The notes beneath the pieces were generated by a model. That model was not told the origin of the DNA. It saw only the letters and a program-made list of their open reading frames with translations, and ran no database searches. From the NCBI GenBank assembly GCA_946478915.1, contig CAMLER010000156.1, positions 1-9,565 of the forward strand: a stretch of DNA of 9,565 bases, given 5' to 3'. Shown piece after piece: positions 1-7,849 of this stretch (positions are counted from its first letter, which is position 1; every line of letters begins with the position of its first letter). The DNA comes from an uncultured Chryseolinea sp. GTDB taxonomy: Bacteria; Bacteroidota; Bacteroidia; Cytophagales; Cyclobacteriaceae. The position numbers and the translations under genes were made by a program.

Positions 1-3000
1 AGCGGGTCGAGCAGTTAGTGATCGACGTGAAAAATGCTACTATCACATCGTTGGATCAACTTGTAAATCTCCTCGCTGCAACCAGAAGCATGCAGGGCTC
101 GGTGATTGATTTGCAGAATATTCGATACATTGATAGTCATGCAGTCAATGCCTTAAAGGAAACGCTTGGGCTATACAACACGTCTCTCTCACAGGATACC
201 ATCCGGTTTTTGTTGAAAGATGAGGCGCTTGCACCATACGAAGCAAAAGTTGCTGAACTGAGGAAAGCGGCTGGTCGTGTATCGAAAGTGATAGAAGCCC
301 AACCCGTGGAACAATCGATAAAAGAAATTTCCACAGGATTGGAAATGCTTATCGACATTCTTAATAGTCTGAAAATTGAAGACACTACACAAACCACACG
401 GATAGTCGAAAAGATCTCGCTGATTTTTGCGTCGCTCAATGAAGTGAAGGCGGAGTTGGTGCGTACAACAACGGCGCTTGTGGGACAGGAGTCGCGGGGA
501 CAGTTCTATGCACAACTTACGTTGCTTGATCAAAGCATTATTAATTTTCTTGACCTGTCAACATCGCCGGAAAAATGTGAGGAGTACTTCACTAAGGTCG
601 GAATTCAGGTTGAAGAGCTTGAAAGCAAGTTTGCTGACTTTGAAGAATTTGTTGTTAAAGTTGCCGACAAGCGCGACGAGGTGATCAAAGCTTTCAACGG
701 TAAGAAAGAGATGCTTATCGCACAACTGAACAAGCGGACGACATCTCTGGAGCAAATTGGTCTGCGGGTTTTGAAAAATATTGAAAACAAAGCCAACTCT
801 TTTAATGATAAGGAAACCATCTACGCCTTCTTTTCAACAGATCTGATGGTTGAGAAAGTACGTAACGTGGTCGACGAATTAAAGCAGTTAGGCGACGTGG
901 CGAAAGCGGAAAACCTGGAGAATCTGGTGAAGGTTGCGCAAGAAACCGCGCTGAGAAATCTTAAAGACAAAACTGATCTGTTTGTTGATGGTCACAACGT
1001 TATTGGTCTTGGTAATTACAAGTTTATCGTAAACAAGCAGGTGCTTGACCTGACCATCATTCGCAAAAATGAAGATTTATTTTTTCATCTTTTAGGTACA
1101 AGTTTCTACAAAAAAGTGGAAGCTGAATCACTTTATCACCATCAGGCTATTTGGGCACAGGAACTGATTTCAGAAAATCAAGAAATATACCGTTCTGAAT
1201 ATCTTGCATATCAGGTCTATCTTGAAAGTCTTAAGCATGATGAGCATTGGGATTACCAACCTTTTCTTAATGACAGAACAGAGCGTGACTATGCCGCTGC
1301 CTATCTGAAAGGCGTGCATAATTCCGACGCGGCTGCAATCTACGAGGCGCTTAAAAAGCTTCGGGTGGAGTTGGGTATCCTACAATTTCCTCCGACCGTT
1401 CGCGTGGCAGCCCAATTGTTCTGGTTTGGATTGGCGGAGGCTGCGCGCAACAAGCTTCAGCAAGTAATCAGCGCAGCGTATGCCATCCAGGAAAGCTTTC
1501 CTCAGAGTAAGCAGGCGAGTTTTGTCGAAAAGGAATTGTCATCACGTTTCATAGACTCCAACGTTGCTTATGAGAATGCAGAGGGAGGTGATGTTGCGCA
1601 ATATTTATATTCTGAACTTTCCGCCGGAAAGCATTTTACTTGCAGTCAGCAGGCACTACATCTTAAAAAGGCTTTTGAAGAATATTTGCACGCTCGTAAA
1701 AGGACTGCGGTGTTCATGCAGGAAGTGAATAACACGGAGTTTGATCCATCAGAGCGTTTTTATATCATTCAAAGTTGGTTAAATGCCTTTCTTCAAAGCC
1801 GTGGTGGTTCGGAAGATAAGCTTTATGTTGATGAAACGTCCTGTCTTATCCTTTTTAAGGAGCATGCTTACCGGGAACGACCTTCAGCTGATTCAATCGA
1901 ACTTACCGGGTTGAAGGGCACGCACAACGTGATTGCGGCTGAGGGAAAATACATACTGAACTTTCATTATTTTTTAAAGAAGATGAAGGGATATTTCCAA
2001 GCACTTGTTCCTGCATTCAATGCTTTTAACCAGACAAAGGAAGAACTGGTCAGGGATTATCGCCAGCAATTAAAGATCAGCGAACTCGAGCCAAAGGTAT
2101 TAAGTTCGTTTGTTCGTAATCGTTTGATTAATGAAGTATATTTTCCCTTGATAGGCGCAAACCTTGCTAAACAGATTGGCGCAGCCGGTGACGATAAGCG
2201 CACAGCAAGAATGGGTATGCTTTTACTGGTATCACCCCCGGGCTATGGAAAAACTACTTTGATGGAGTATCTCGCTAAAACCATGGGACTTCATTTTGTG
2301 AAAATAAATGGTCCCACGATCGGGCATAGTATAACATCTATAGATCCGCAGGAAGCCACTACATCCGGGGCTCGCGCAGAACTCAAAAAAATTAATCTTG
2401 CCTTTGAGATGGCGGATAACGTGATGCTTTACATCGACGATATTCAGCATTGTAGTCCGGAGTTTCTTCAGAAGTTTATATCGCTGGCCGACGGTCAACG
2501 AAAAATGGATGGAATTTTTGAAGGGGAAAGCAAGACCTATGATCTTCGGGGAAAGCGCTTTTGCGTGGTGATGGCTGGCAATCCCTACACTGAAAGTGGT
2601 GAGCAATTTAAAATTCCGGATATGCTGGCGAATCGCGCGGATGTATACAATCTTGGAGATGTGATAGGCAGTTCTGACCAGTTGTTCAAGCTTAGTCTGA
2701 TTGAAAACAGTATTGCAGAAAATCGATATCTGCAACGCATCAGTAATCGCAGTTTTGAAGATTTGTATAAACTTATAGCGTACGTTGAGACAAATAACGA
2801 CTTGTTGCCCGAGCTTGAAGGAAACTACAATCGGCAGGAAATAGATGATGCTATAGCTGTGCTGAGAAATGTTATGCGTATTCGGGACGTCGTTATGCTT
2901 GTGAATCAACAATACATTGCCAGTGCTGCAATGAAAGATGCATATCGTACACAGCCCGCCTTCAAGTTGCAGGGATCATACCGTAACATGAACAAGATGG

Positions 3001-3305
3001 TAGGGAAGGTTGTACCACTCATGAACCCGGAAGAAGTAAATACATTAATCCTTTCGCATTATGAGGCTGAGTCTCAAACTTTAACTTCCGATGCAGAAGC
3101 CAATTTACTTCGGCTAAAAGAGATTGCTGGCTTCCTGAACGACCAGCAGCAAAAGCGTTGGACTCAAATCAAAGAGATCTTTGTGAAGAACAACAAATTT
3201 GGCACGCTGCCCGAGGGCGACCGTTCCGTTCAGATGTTAAAGCAGCTAAGCTCGTTTAACGATCATCTTGAGTCAATTGCCAAGGCTATCAAAGGTGATC
3301 GATAA
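1..3305 (+). CDS. Large AAA+ ATPase with coiled-coil N-terminal part ('DNA repair ATPase' family), 5'-truncated
   Basis: The reading frame is open to the left edge (R-V-E-Q-L-V-I-D...), so the GTG at 18 is an internal Val and the true start lies upstream. Numbering from the codon at 18, residues ~50-320 are charged and mostly helical, consistent with coiled coil. A small beta-rich module follows (GLGNYKF, LDLTIIRKNEDLFFHLLG, ~325-365), then a long helical region. The AAA+ core is C-terminal: Walker A SPPGYGKTT (739-747), Walker B VMLYIDDIQ (802-810, acidic pair D807/D808), sensor 1 in VVMAGNP (N855), a MoxR-like LANRAD segment with a candidate arginine finger (R873), and a possible sensor-2 Arg in GSYRNMNK (R989). 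The layout fits the bacterial family named 'DNA repair ATPase' (I recall a DUF3686-type central region), whose full members are well over 1,500 residues. The repair label rests on resemblance to SMC/Rad50-type coiled coils, so the cellular role is unknown. ATP-driven remodelling is the safe inference. Confidence 0.85.
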   Translation, partial: RVEQLVIDVKNATITSLDQLVNLLAATRSMQGSVIDLQNIRYIDSHAVNALKETLGLYNTSLSQDTIRFLLKDEALAPYEAKVAELRKAAGRVSKVIEAQPVEQSIKEISTGLEMLIDILNSLKIEDTTQTTRIVEKISLIFASLNEVKAELVRTTTALVGQESRGQFYAQLTLLDQSIINFLDLSTSPEKCEEYFTKVGIQVEELESKFADFEEFVVKVADKRDEVIKAFNGKKEMLIAQLNKRTTSLEQIGLRVLKNIENKANSFNDKETIYAFFSTDLMVEKVRNVVDELKQLGDVAKAENLENLVKVAQETALRNLKDKTDLFVDGHNVIGLGNYKFIVNKQVLDLTIIRKNEDLFFHLLGTSFYKKVEAESLYHHQAIWAQELISENQEIYRSEYLAYQVYLESLKHDEHWDYQPFLNDRTERDYAAAYLKGVHNSDAAAIYEALKKLRVELGILQFPPTVRVAAQLFWFGLAEAARNKLQQVISAAYAIQESFPQSKQASFVEKELSSRFIDSNVAYENAEGGDVAQYLYSELSAGKHFTCSQQALHLKKAFEEYLHARKRTAVFMQEVNNTEFDPSERFYIIQSWLNAFLQSRGGSEDKLYVDETSCLILFKEHAYRERPSADSIELTGLKGTHNVIAAEGKYILNFHYFLKKMKGYFQALVPAFNAFNQTKEELVRDYRQQLKISELEPKVLSSFVRNRLINEVYFPLIGANLAKQIGAAGDDKRTARMGMLLLVSPPGYGKTTLMEYLAKTMGLHFVKINGPTIGHSITSIDPQEATTSGARAELKKINLAFEMADNVMLYIDDIQHCSPEFLQKFISLADGQRKMDGIFEGESKTYDLRGKRFCVVMAGNPYTESGEQFKIPDMLANRADVYNLGDVIGSSDQLFKLSLIENSIAENRYLQRISNRSFEDLYKLIAYVETNNDLLPELEGNYNRQEIDDAIAVLRNVMRIRDVVMLVNQQYIASAAMKDAYRTQPAFKLQGSYRNMNKMVGKVVPLMNPEEVNTLILSHYEAESQTLTSDAEANLLRLKEIAGFLNDQQQKRWTQIKEIFVKNNKFGTLPEGDRSVQMLKQLSSFNDHLESIAKAIKGDR

Positions 3306-3389
3306 CAACTTCCAATCAAGAAAACACGAGCGAAATTTTTTTATGCAAGCGGTTCTATGATTGTAACAGCAGTTTTTAAAATCGTGAAA

Positions 3390-3406
3390 TTGGAACAACT
3401 TTTGCC
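3390..3406 (+). promoter_or_regulatory. Candidate sigma-54 (RpoN) -24/-12 promoter for the efflux operon
   Basis: The sequence TTGGAACAACTTTTGCC fits the sigma-54 consensus YTGGCACGNNNNTTGCW. The invariant GG (3392-3393) and GC (3404-3405) are exactly 12 bases apart, and TTGC is intact. Mismatches are C to A after GG, G to A at the end of the -24 block, and a final C instead of A/T. Transcription would start near 3417, leaving about 19 untranslated bases before the GTG at 3436. If real, the operon needs an NtrC-family activator encoded elsewhere. No obvious palindromic activator site was found in 3306-3389. The nearby TATTTTGG (3409-3416) resembles the Bacteroidota -7 box TAnnTTTG but lacks one T and has a short spacing to the TTG at 3390, so a housekeeping promoter is the weaker alternative. 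Confidence 0.55.
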
Positions 3407-3435
3407 TGTATTTTGGAAACATAAACTTACGCCTA

Positions 3436-4563
3436 GTGAAGAGGTTGGATCTATTTTTTCCAGTAATCGTAATTTTTTTTACCGCTTGCCAAGATAAAAA
3501 TTCTAACGCCGAAAAGGACCTTTCATCTAAGGCCCTTCCAGTAACGAGCGTGATTGTCAAGGATGCAAAGCTTTTTCGCGAATATGTGGCCGATGTTCAG
3601 GCAGTTCAGAATGTCGAACTGCGTGCGCGTGTCCAGGGATTTCTTGAGCAGATCTATGTTGACGAAGGTCAGATGGTTAGAAAAGGCCAGCTACTCTTTA
3701 AGATTAATGATGAAGAGTATCGGGCTGATTTAGCGAAAGCTACTGCCAATCTGGAGAGTACAATCGCTGAGGCAAAGGCTTCTGAACTGGAGATCGATCG
3801 AGTCAAAGTGATGGTCGAAAAAAATGTAATTTCTGAAACGGAGCTGAGCGTTGCAGAGGCCAGACTCAAAGCCGTCAATGCACGCATCAAACAGTCAATG
3901 TGGGCTGAATCAAACGCTAAGCTGAAACTTTCCTATACGAGTATTCGTGCGCCCTTTGATGGGATCATTGATAGAATTCCTTTTAAAACGGGGAGTCTGA
4001 TTGATCATGGAACCCTTCTCACAACCGTGTCAAACATTCATGAAGTTTTCGTTTATTTCAACGTCTCGGAAGGAGAATATCTCCGGCATTTTAAATCTCA
4101 AACTAAAGAGAAGGCCACGGACGATGATAAAGTGGCATTAGTCCTTGCCGATGGTTCGATTTACCCCTTTGAGGGCACCGTTGAAGCTATGGGTGGACAA
4201 TTTCAGGCTAGCACGGGATCAATTTCTTTTCGCGCACGATTCCCTAACCCACATTCGGTATTGAAGCATGGTGCCACCGGAAAAATTCGGTGGAGCAACA
4301 CGGTTGCCAACGCTATAATGATCCCTCAGAAAGCTGCGTTTGAGATTCAGGACAAAACGTTTGTCTTTGTCGTTGATTCAACAAACCAAGTGAAATTGCG
4401 AAATTTCACGCCACGTGCCAGATTCGATCATTACTATATCGTCGCGACCGGGCTAAAGCCAGGCGAGAAGATTGTATTCGAGGGAATCCAGGAAATTCGT
4501 GACGGCATGCGTATCATACCCAAGCAGGTCCCCATGGACAGTCTACTGACAATTGCAATTTAG
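3436..4563 (+). CDS. RND efflux periplasmic adaptor lipoprotein (AcrA/MexA-like membrane fusion protein)
   Basis: This 375-residue protein is the periplasmic bridge of a tripartite pump, linking the RND transporter to the outer-membrane channel. The GTG start is chosen because it gives a clean lipoprotein signal: Lys-Arg, a hydrophobic run (residues 6-17) and lipobox FTAC with C18 as the likely lipidated residue. No closer ATG exists. Domains in order: first lipoyl half around VELRARVQGFLEQIYVDEG (60-78) through GQLLFKI; a short helical hairpin of Ala/Glu/Lys-rich coiled coil (~95-165); second lipoyl half with the typical IRAPFDGIID motif (170-179); then beta-barrel and membrane-proximal domains to the end. 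Length matches AcrA-type adaptors. It is the first gene of the operon, 103 bp ahead of the pump gene and directly behind the sigma-54-like site. Substrate cannot be told from the sequence; HAE-1 type neighbours suggest hydrophobic or amphiphilic compounds. Confidence 0.93.
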   Translation: MKRLDLFFPVIVIFFTACQDKNSNAEKDLSSKALPVTSVIVKDAKLFREYVADVQAVQNVELRARVQGFLEQIYVDEGQMVRKGQLLFKINDEEYRADLAKATANLESTIAEAKASELEIDRVKVMVEKNVISETELSVAEARLKAVNARIKQSMWAESNAKLKLSYTSIRAPFDGIIDRIPFKTGSLIDHGTLLTTVSNIHEVFVYFNVSEGEYLRHFKSQTKEKATDDDKVALVLADGSIYPFEGTVEAMGGQFQASTGSISFRARFPNPHSVLKHGATGKIRWSNTVANAIMIPQKAAFEIQDKTFVFVVDSTNQVKLRNFTPRARFDHYYIVATGLKPGEKIVFEGIQEIRDGMRIIPKQVPMDSLLTIAI

Positions 4564-4666
4564 CATAGCGCAGGGGTTGGTCTAATCAGAATACCAGTGA
4601 AACTGTAAAGTATTGTTCAGCGCGATGCCGGCGGAAAATCCATGTGTTTAATGAAAAGATGTATTG

Positions 4667-7600
4667 ATGTTTAACATTTTTATAAGACGGCCTGTACTAT
4701 CGATTGTTATCTCCCTGTTGTTCCTACTTTTAGGGGGATTGTCTTTTTTTTCGCTACCCATCAGCCAGTATCCCGACATCATTCCACCTTCGGTTTCCGT
4801 AAGGGCTAAATATCGGGGGGCCAACGCGGAGGTCTGCGCAAAGACAGTAGCCACTCCGTTGGAGAAGGCTATTAATGGCGTTCCTGGAATGACGCACATG
4901 TCCTCCGTTTCCAGCAATAATGGTACTGTAGCGATTGAAGTAACCTTCGCCGTAGGTACCGATCCCGACCTTGCTGCCGTAAGTGTACAAAACCGTGTGG
5001 CGACTATTCTTGATGAATTACCGGAAGAAGTTGTTAAGAATGGAGTTGTAACCGAAAAGGAAGTCAATAGTCTTTTAATGTATGTAAACCTTTCCAGTAC
5101 GGATCCGAACCTTGACGAAAAGTTCATATACAACTTTGCTGATATTAATGTACTTCAGGAATTGAAGCGAATCGACGGAGTGGGGTATTCGGAGATCGTA
5201 AGTGAGAAGGATTATTCTATGCGGGTCTGGCTTAAGCCGGATCGGATGACATCCTATAAAATCTCTGCTGATGAAATTGTTGAAGCCATCCAAGCGCAAA
5301 ACGTTGAGGCCGCGCCAGGAAAGGCAGGTGAAAGTTCTGACAAGACGCCTCAGTCACTGCAATATGTTTTGCTTTACACCGGCAAGTTCAATACGCCGGA
5401 ACAGTACGAGAACCTTGTCCTCAGAGCTGATGCTGATGGGTCTGTGTTGAAACTGAAAGATGTAGCCGACGTTGAGTTTAGCTCAATGAATTTTGGACGG
5501 ATCTCAAAAAATAATGGAACACCAGCGGCTTCGATTCTCATCAACCAGCGACCTGGCTCGAATGCTCGAGATGTGATCGAGAGAATTAAACTGCGCATGG
5601 TGGAGATAAAGGCAAGTAGCTTCCCACCAGGCATGTCTTATAATTATACTTACGATGTGTCGCGATTTCTTGATGCTTCAATCCATGAAGTGGTCAAAAC
5701 TCTTTTTGAAGCAATAATTCTGGTAACGCTTGTTGTATTTATTTTTCTCCAGGATCTTCGATCAACAATAATTCCCGCGCTCGCTATTCCAGTAGCTCTC
5801 ATAGGCTCGCTGTTTTTTATGCAAATTATGGGATTCTCTATCAACCTCCTGACACTCTTCGCGCTTGTACTTGCTATTGGTATAGTCGTCGATAATGCAA
5901 TCGTTGTGGTGGAGGCGGTGCATTCTAAAATGGCTGAAGAGAATTTACCTCCGCGTGAGGCAACTTTCGCAGCCATGAACGACATTGGGGGTGCTATTAT
6001 CGCTATCACGCTCGTCATGTCAGCGGTCTTTGTACCAGTAGCGTTTCTATCTGGTCCGGTCGGTGTATTTTACAGACAGTTTTCGTTAACGCTTGCTATC
6101 GCTATCGTAATCTCTGGTATTTGTGCTTTGACTATAACTCCTGCCCTTTGCGCAATGATTTTGCGTAACGACGTCCATTCTAAAAGAAAAAGTAGTGCAG
6201 TGCAGCGGCTGTTCGACTGGTTCAATCGTGGATATGACGGTTTGGCTAATCGATATAAGCGGGTAGTCGGCATAATCGCCGGAAGGAGGGTGGTAACGGT
6301 TGCTATGTTACTTTTATTTCTCGTGTCTACGTATGGAATTAATTCAGTCTTGCCCACTGGATTTATTCCAAATGAAGATCAAGGTGTCGTATATATCAAC
6401 GTTACAGCTCCTGCAGGTGCAACCGTTGAGAGAACAGAGAAGGTGCTTGACGAAATACAGGAAGTAGCTTCCAATTTGGAATCTGTTGAAGCGGTTTCCA
6501 CATTGGCAGGATACAGTCTGGTGAACGGCGTTTCGGGAGCCTCTTTTGGAATGGGGATAGTTAACCTCACAGCGTGGGCTGACCGAAAAGAATCAGTAGA
6601 ACAGATTATTGAACTTCTTGAGGATCGGACGCAAGGAATAACCGACGCGAGCATCGAATTCTTTTCGCCTCCAACCGTTCCGGGATTTGGGAACTCCAGC
6701 GGATTTGAGTTAAGGCTGCTTGACAAGACGGGAAAAAATGATCTTCGCGAACTCGAGCAGGTGACAAAGGATTTCATCGCGTCCCTTGAGGAAAGTGCCA
6801 CAATAGACAAGGCATACACCAACTATGATCCGAATTTTCCGCAGTACCTTATTCACGTCGACCAAGATATGGCTGCCAAAAAAGGGATTACCGTTGAGCA
6901 GGCGATGGGTACTCTGCAAACATTAATAGGTGGTAACTATGCTTCCAACTTTGTAAGGTTTGGTCAGATGTACCGCGTTATGGTGCAAGCGTCCCCGGAA
7001 TACAGGGCGAAGCCTGAAGATCTTCTGCGTCTCTATGTGAAGAACGAGAATGGTGAAATGGTCCCGTTCTCCACGTTTATACGGATGGAGCGTGTTTATG
7101 GCCCTGAGCAGCTTACGCGATACAATATGTACACATGTGCACGGTTATCCGGCACTGTCGCTGCAGGCTTTAGCAGTGGGGATGCTATTGACGCAATCCG
7201 GAAGATAGCTGAACAGAAATTGCCGAGAGGGTATGGGTTCGATTGGGCCGGTATGACGCGTGAAGAAGTGAAATCCGGTGACCAGGCGATAATAATATTC
7301 GCGATTTCGCTCGTGTTTGTTTACCTGCTTCTCGCTGCACAATATGAAAGCTTTCTATTGCCCCTGCCTGTCATTCTTTCTTTGCCGGCAGGAGTATTCG
7401 GCGCTTTCCTTGCGCTAAAGCTTGCAGGACTCCAAAACAATATTTACGCTCAGGTCGCCTTAATCATGCTCATCGGATTGCTAGGAAAAAATGCGATACT
7501 GATTGTTGAATTTGCTATCCAGCGCAGAGCCGAAGGGGTCTCCGTTTTAAAAGCCGCTATTGAAGGGTCGGTTTCACGGTTGCGTCCTATTCTTATGACT

Positions 7601-7837
7601 TCACTCGCGTTTGTGGCAGGGCTTATCCCTCTTTGCATCGCAACCGGTGCTGGTGCCATGGGAAACCGCTCAATTGGGACGGCCGCTGCAGGAGGCATGG
7701 TCGTGGGAACGATTTTCGGTGTGCTTGTAATCCCCGGATTATACGTTTTGTTTGCTCAGATTGGTTCAGCTAGAAAAGAAAGTAGTGAATCGTCTTCCAA
7801 AGAAGAGACCAATAGGCTTTCCGTTGAGAGTAGTTGA
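4667..7837 (+). CDS. RND efflux pump, inner-membrane permease subunit (HAE-1/AcrB family)
   Basis: This 1056-residue proton-driven transporter is expected to work as a trimer, exporting substrates from the periplasm or outer leaflet through the adaptor and channel. The ATG at 4667 is preferred over the adjacent TTG (4664) because it gives the standard MFNIFIRRPVL start. TM1 is at ~8-30, followed by a porter loop, a TM2-6 block (~340-490), TM7 after RRVVTV (~542) with GFIPNEDQG beyond it, a second porter loop, and TM8-12 (~870-1035). The proton-relay motif in TM4 reads IGIVVDNAIVVVE: D409 matches AcrB D407, but N410 replaces D408. The TM10 Lys (K941 in GKNAILIVEF) and the TM11 Arg and Thr (R971 and T978 in RLRPILMTS) are conserved. 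The C-terminus ends in a Ser/Glu-rich hydrophilic tail. It lies 12 bp before the channel gene and is surely co-transcribed with it. Confidence 0.95.
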   Translation: MFNIFIRRPVLSIVISLLFLLLGGLSFFSLPISQYPDIIPPSVSVRAKYRGANAEVCAKTVATPLEKAINGVPGMTHMSSVSSNNGTVAIEVTFAVGTDPDLAAVSVQNRVATILDELPEEVVKNGVVTEKEVNSLLMYVNLSSTDPNLDEKFIYNFADINVLQELKRIDGVGYSEIVSEKDYSMRVWLKPDRMTSYKISADEIVEAIQAQNVEAAPGKAGESSDKTPQSLQYVLLYTGKFNTPEQYENLVLRADADGSVLKLKDVADVEFSSMNFGRISKNNGTPAASILINQRPGSNARDVIERIKLRMVEIKASSFPPGMSYNYTYDVSRFLDASIHEVVKTLFEAIILVTLVVFIFLQDLRSTIIPALAIPVALIGSLFFMQIMGFSINLLTLFALVLAIGIVVDNAIVVVEAVHSKMAEENLPPREATFAAMNDIGGAIIAITLVMSAVFVPVAFLSGPVGVFYRQFSLTLAIAIVISGICALTITPALCAMILRNDVHSKRKSSAVQRLFDWFNRGYDGLANRYKRVVGIIAGRRVVTVAMLLLFLVSTYGINSVLPTGFIPNEDQGVVYINVTAPAGATVERTEKVLDEIQEVASNLESVEAVSTLAGYSLVNGVSGASFGMGIVNLTAWADRKESVEQIIELLEDRTQGITDASIEFFSPPTVPGFGNSSGFELRLLDKTGKNDLRELEQVTKDFIASLEESATIDKAYTNYDPNFPQYLIHVDQDMAAKKGITVEQAMGTLQTLIGGNYASNFVRFGQMYRVMVQASPEYRAKPEDLLRLYVKNENGEMVPFSTFIRMERVYGPEQLTRYNMYTCARLSGTVAAGFSSGDAIDAIRKIAEQKLPRGYGFDWAGMTREEVKSGDQAIIIFAISLVFVYLLLAAQYESFLLPLPVILSLPAGVFGAFLALKLAGLQNNIYAQVALIMLIGLLGKNAILIVEFAIQRRAEGVSVLKAAIEGSVSRLRPILMTSLAFVAGLIPLCIATGAGAMGNRSIGTAAAGGMVVGTIFGVLVIPGLYVLFAQIGSARKESSESSSKEETNRLSVESS

Positions 7838-7849
7838 GAATATAAACTT

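Noticed and set aside
18..20. GTG at 18 as the start of the AAA+ ATPase gene
   Set aside because: The same frame is open back to the window edge with plausible coding residues, there is no signal for a start, and family members are much longer. It is an internal Val codon.
2232..2912. 226-codon minus-strand open frame across the AAA+ core
   Set aside because: It lies antisense to the highly conserved Walker A to sensor 1 region, and its translation shows no domain or low-complexity logic. It is a shadow of the real gene.
3336..3342. Run of seven T after the AAA+ gene as an intrinsic terminator
   Set aside because: No GC-rich stem precedes the T-run, so a hairpin terminator is not supported.
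4648..5133. 161-codon minus-strand open frame over the start of the pump gene
   Set aside because: It is antisense to a confident RND coding region, has no recognisable motif and is explained by the codon pattern of the sense gene.
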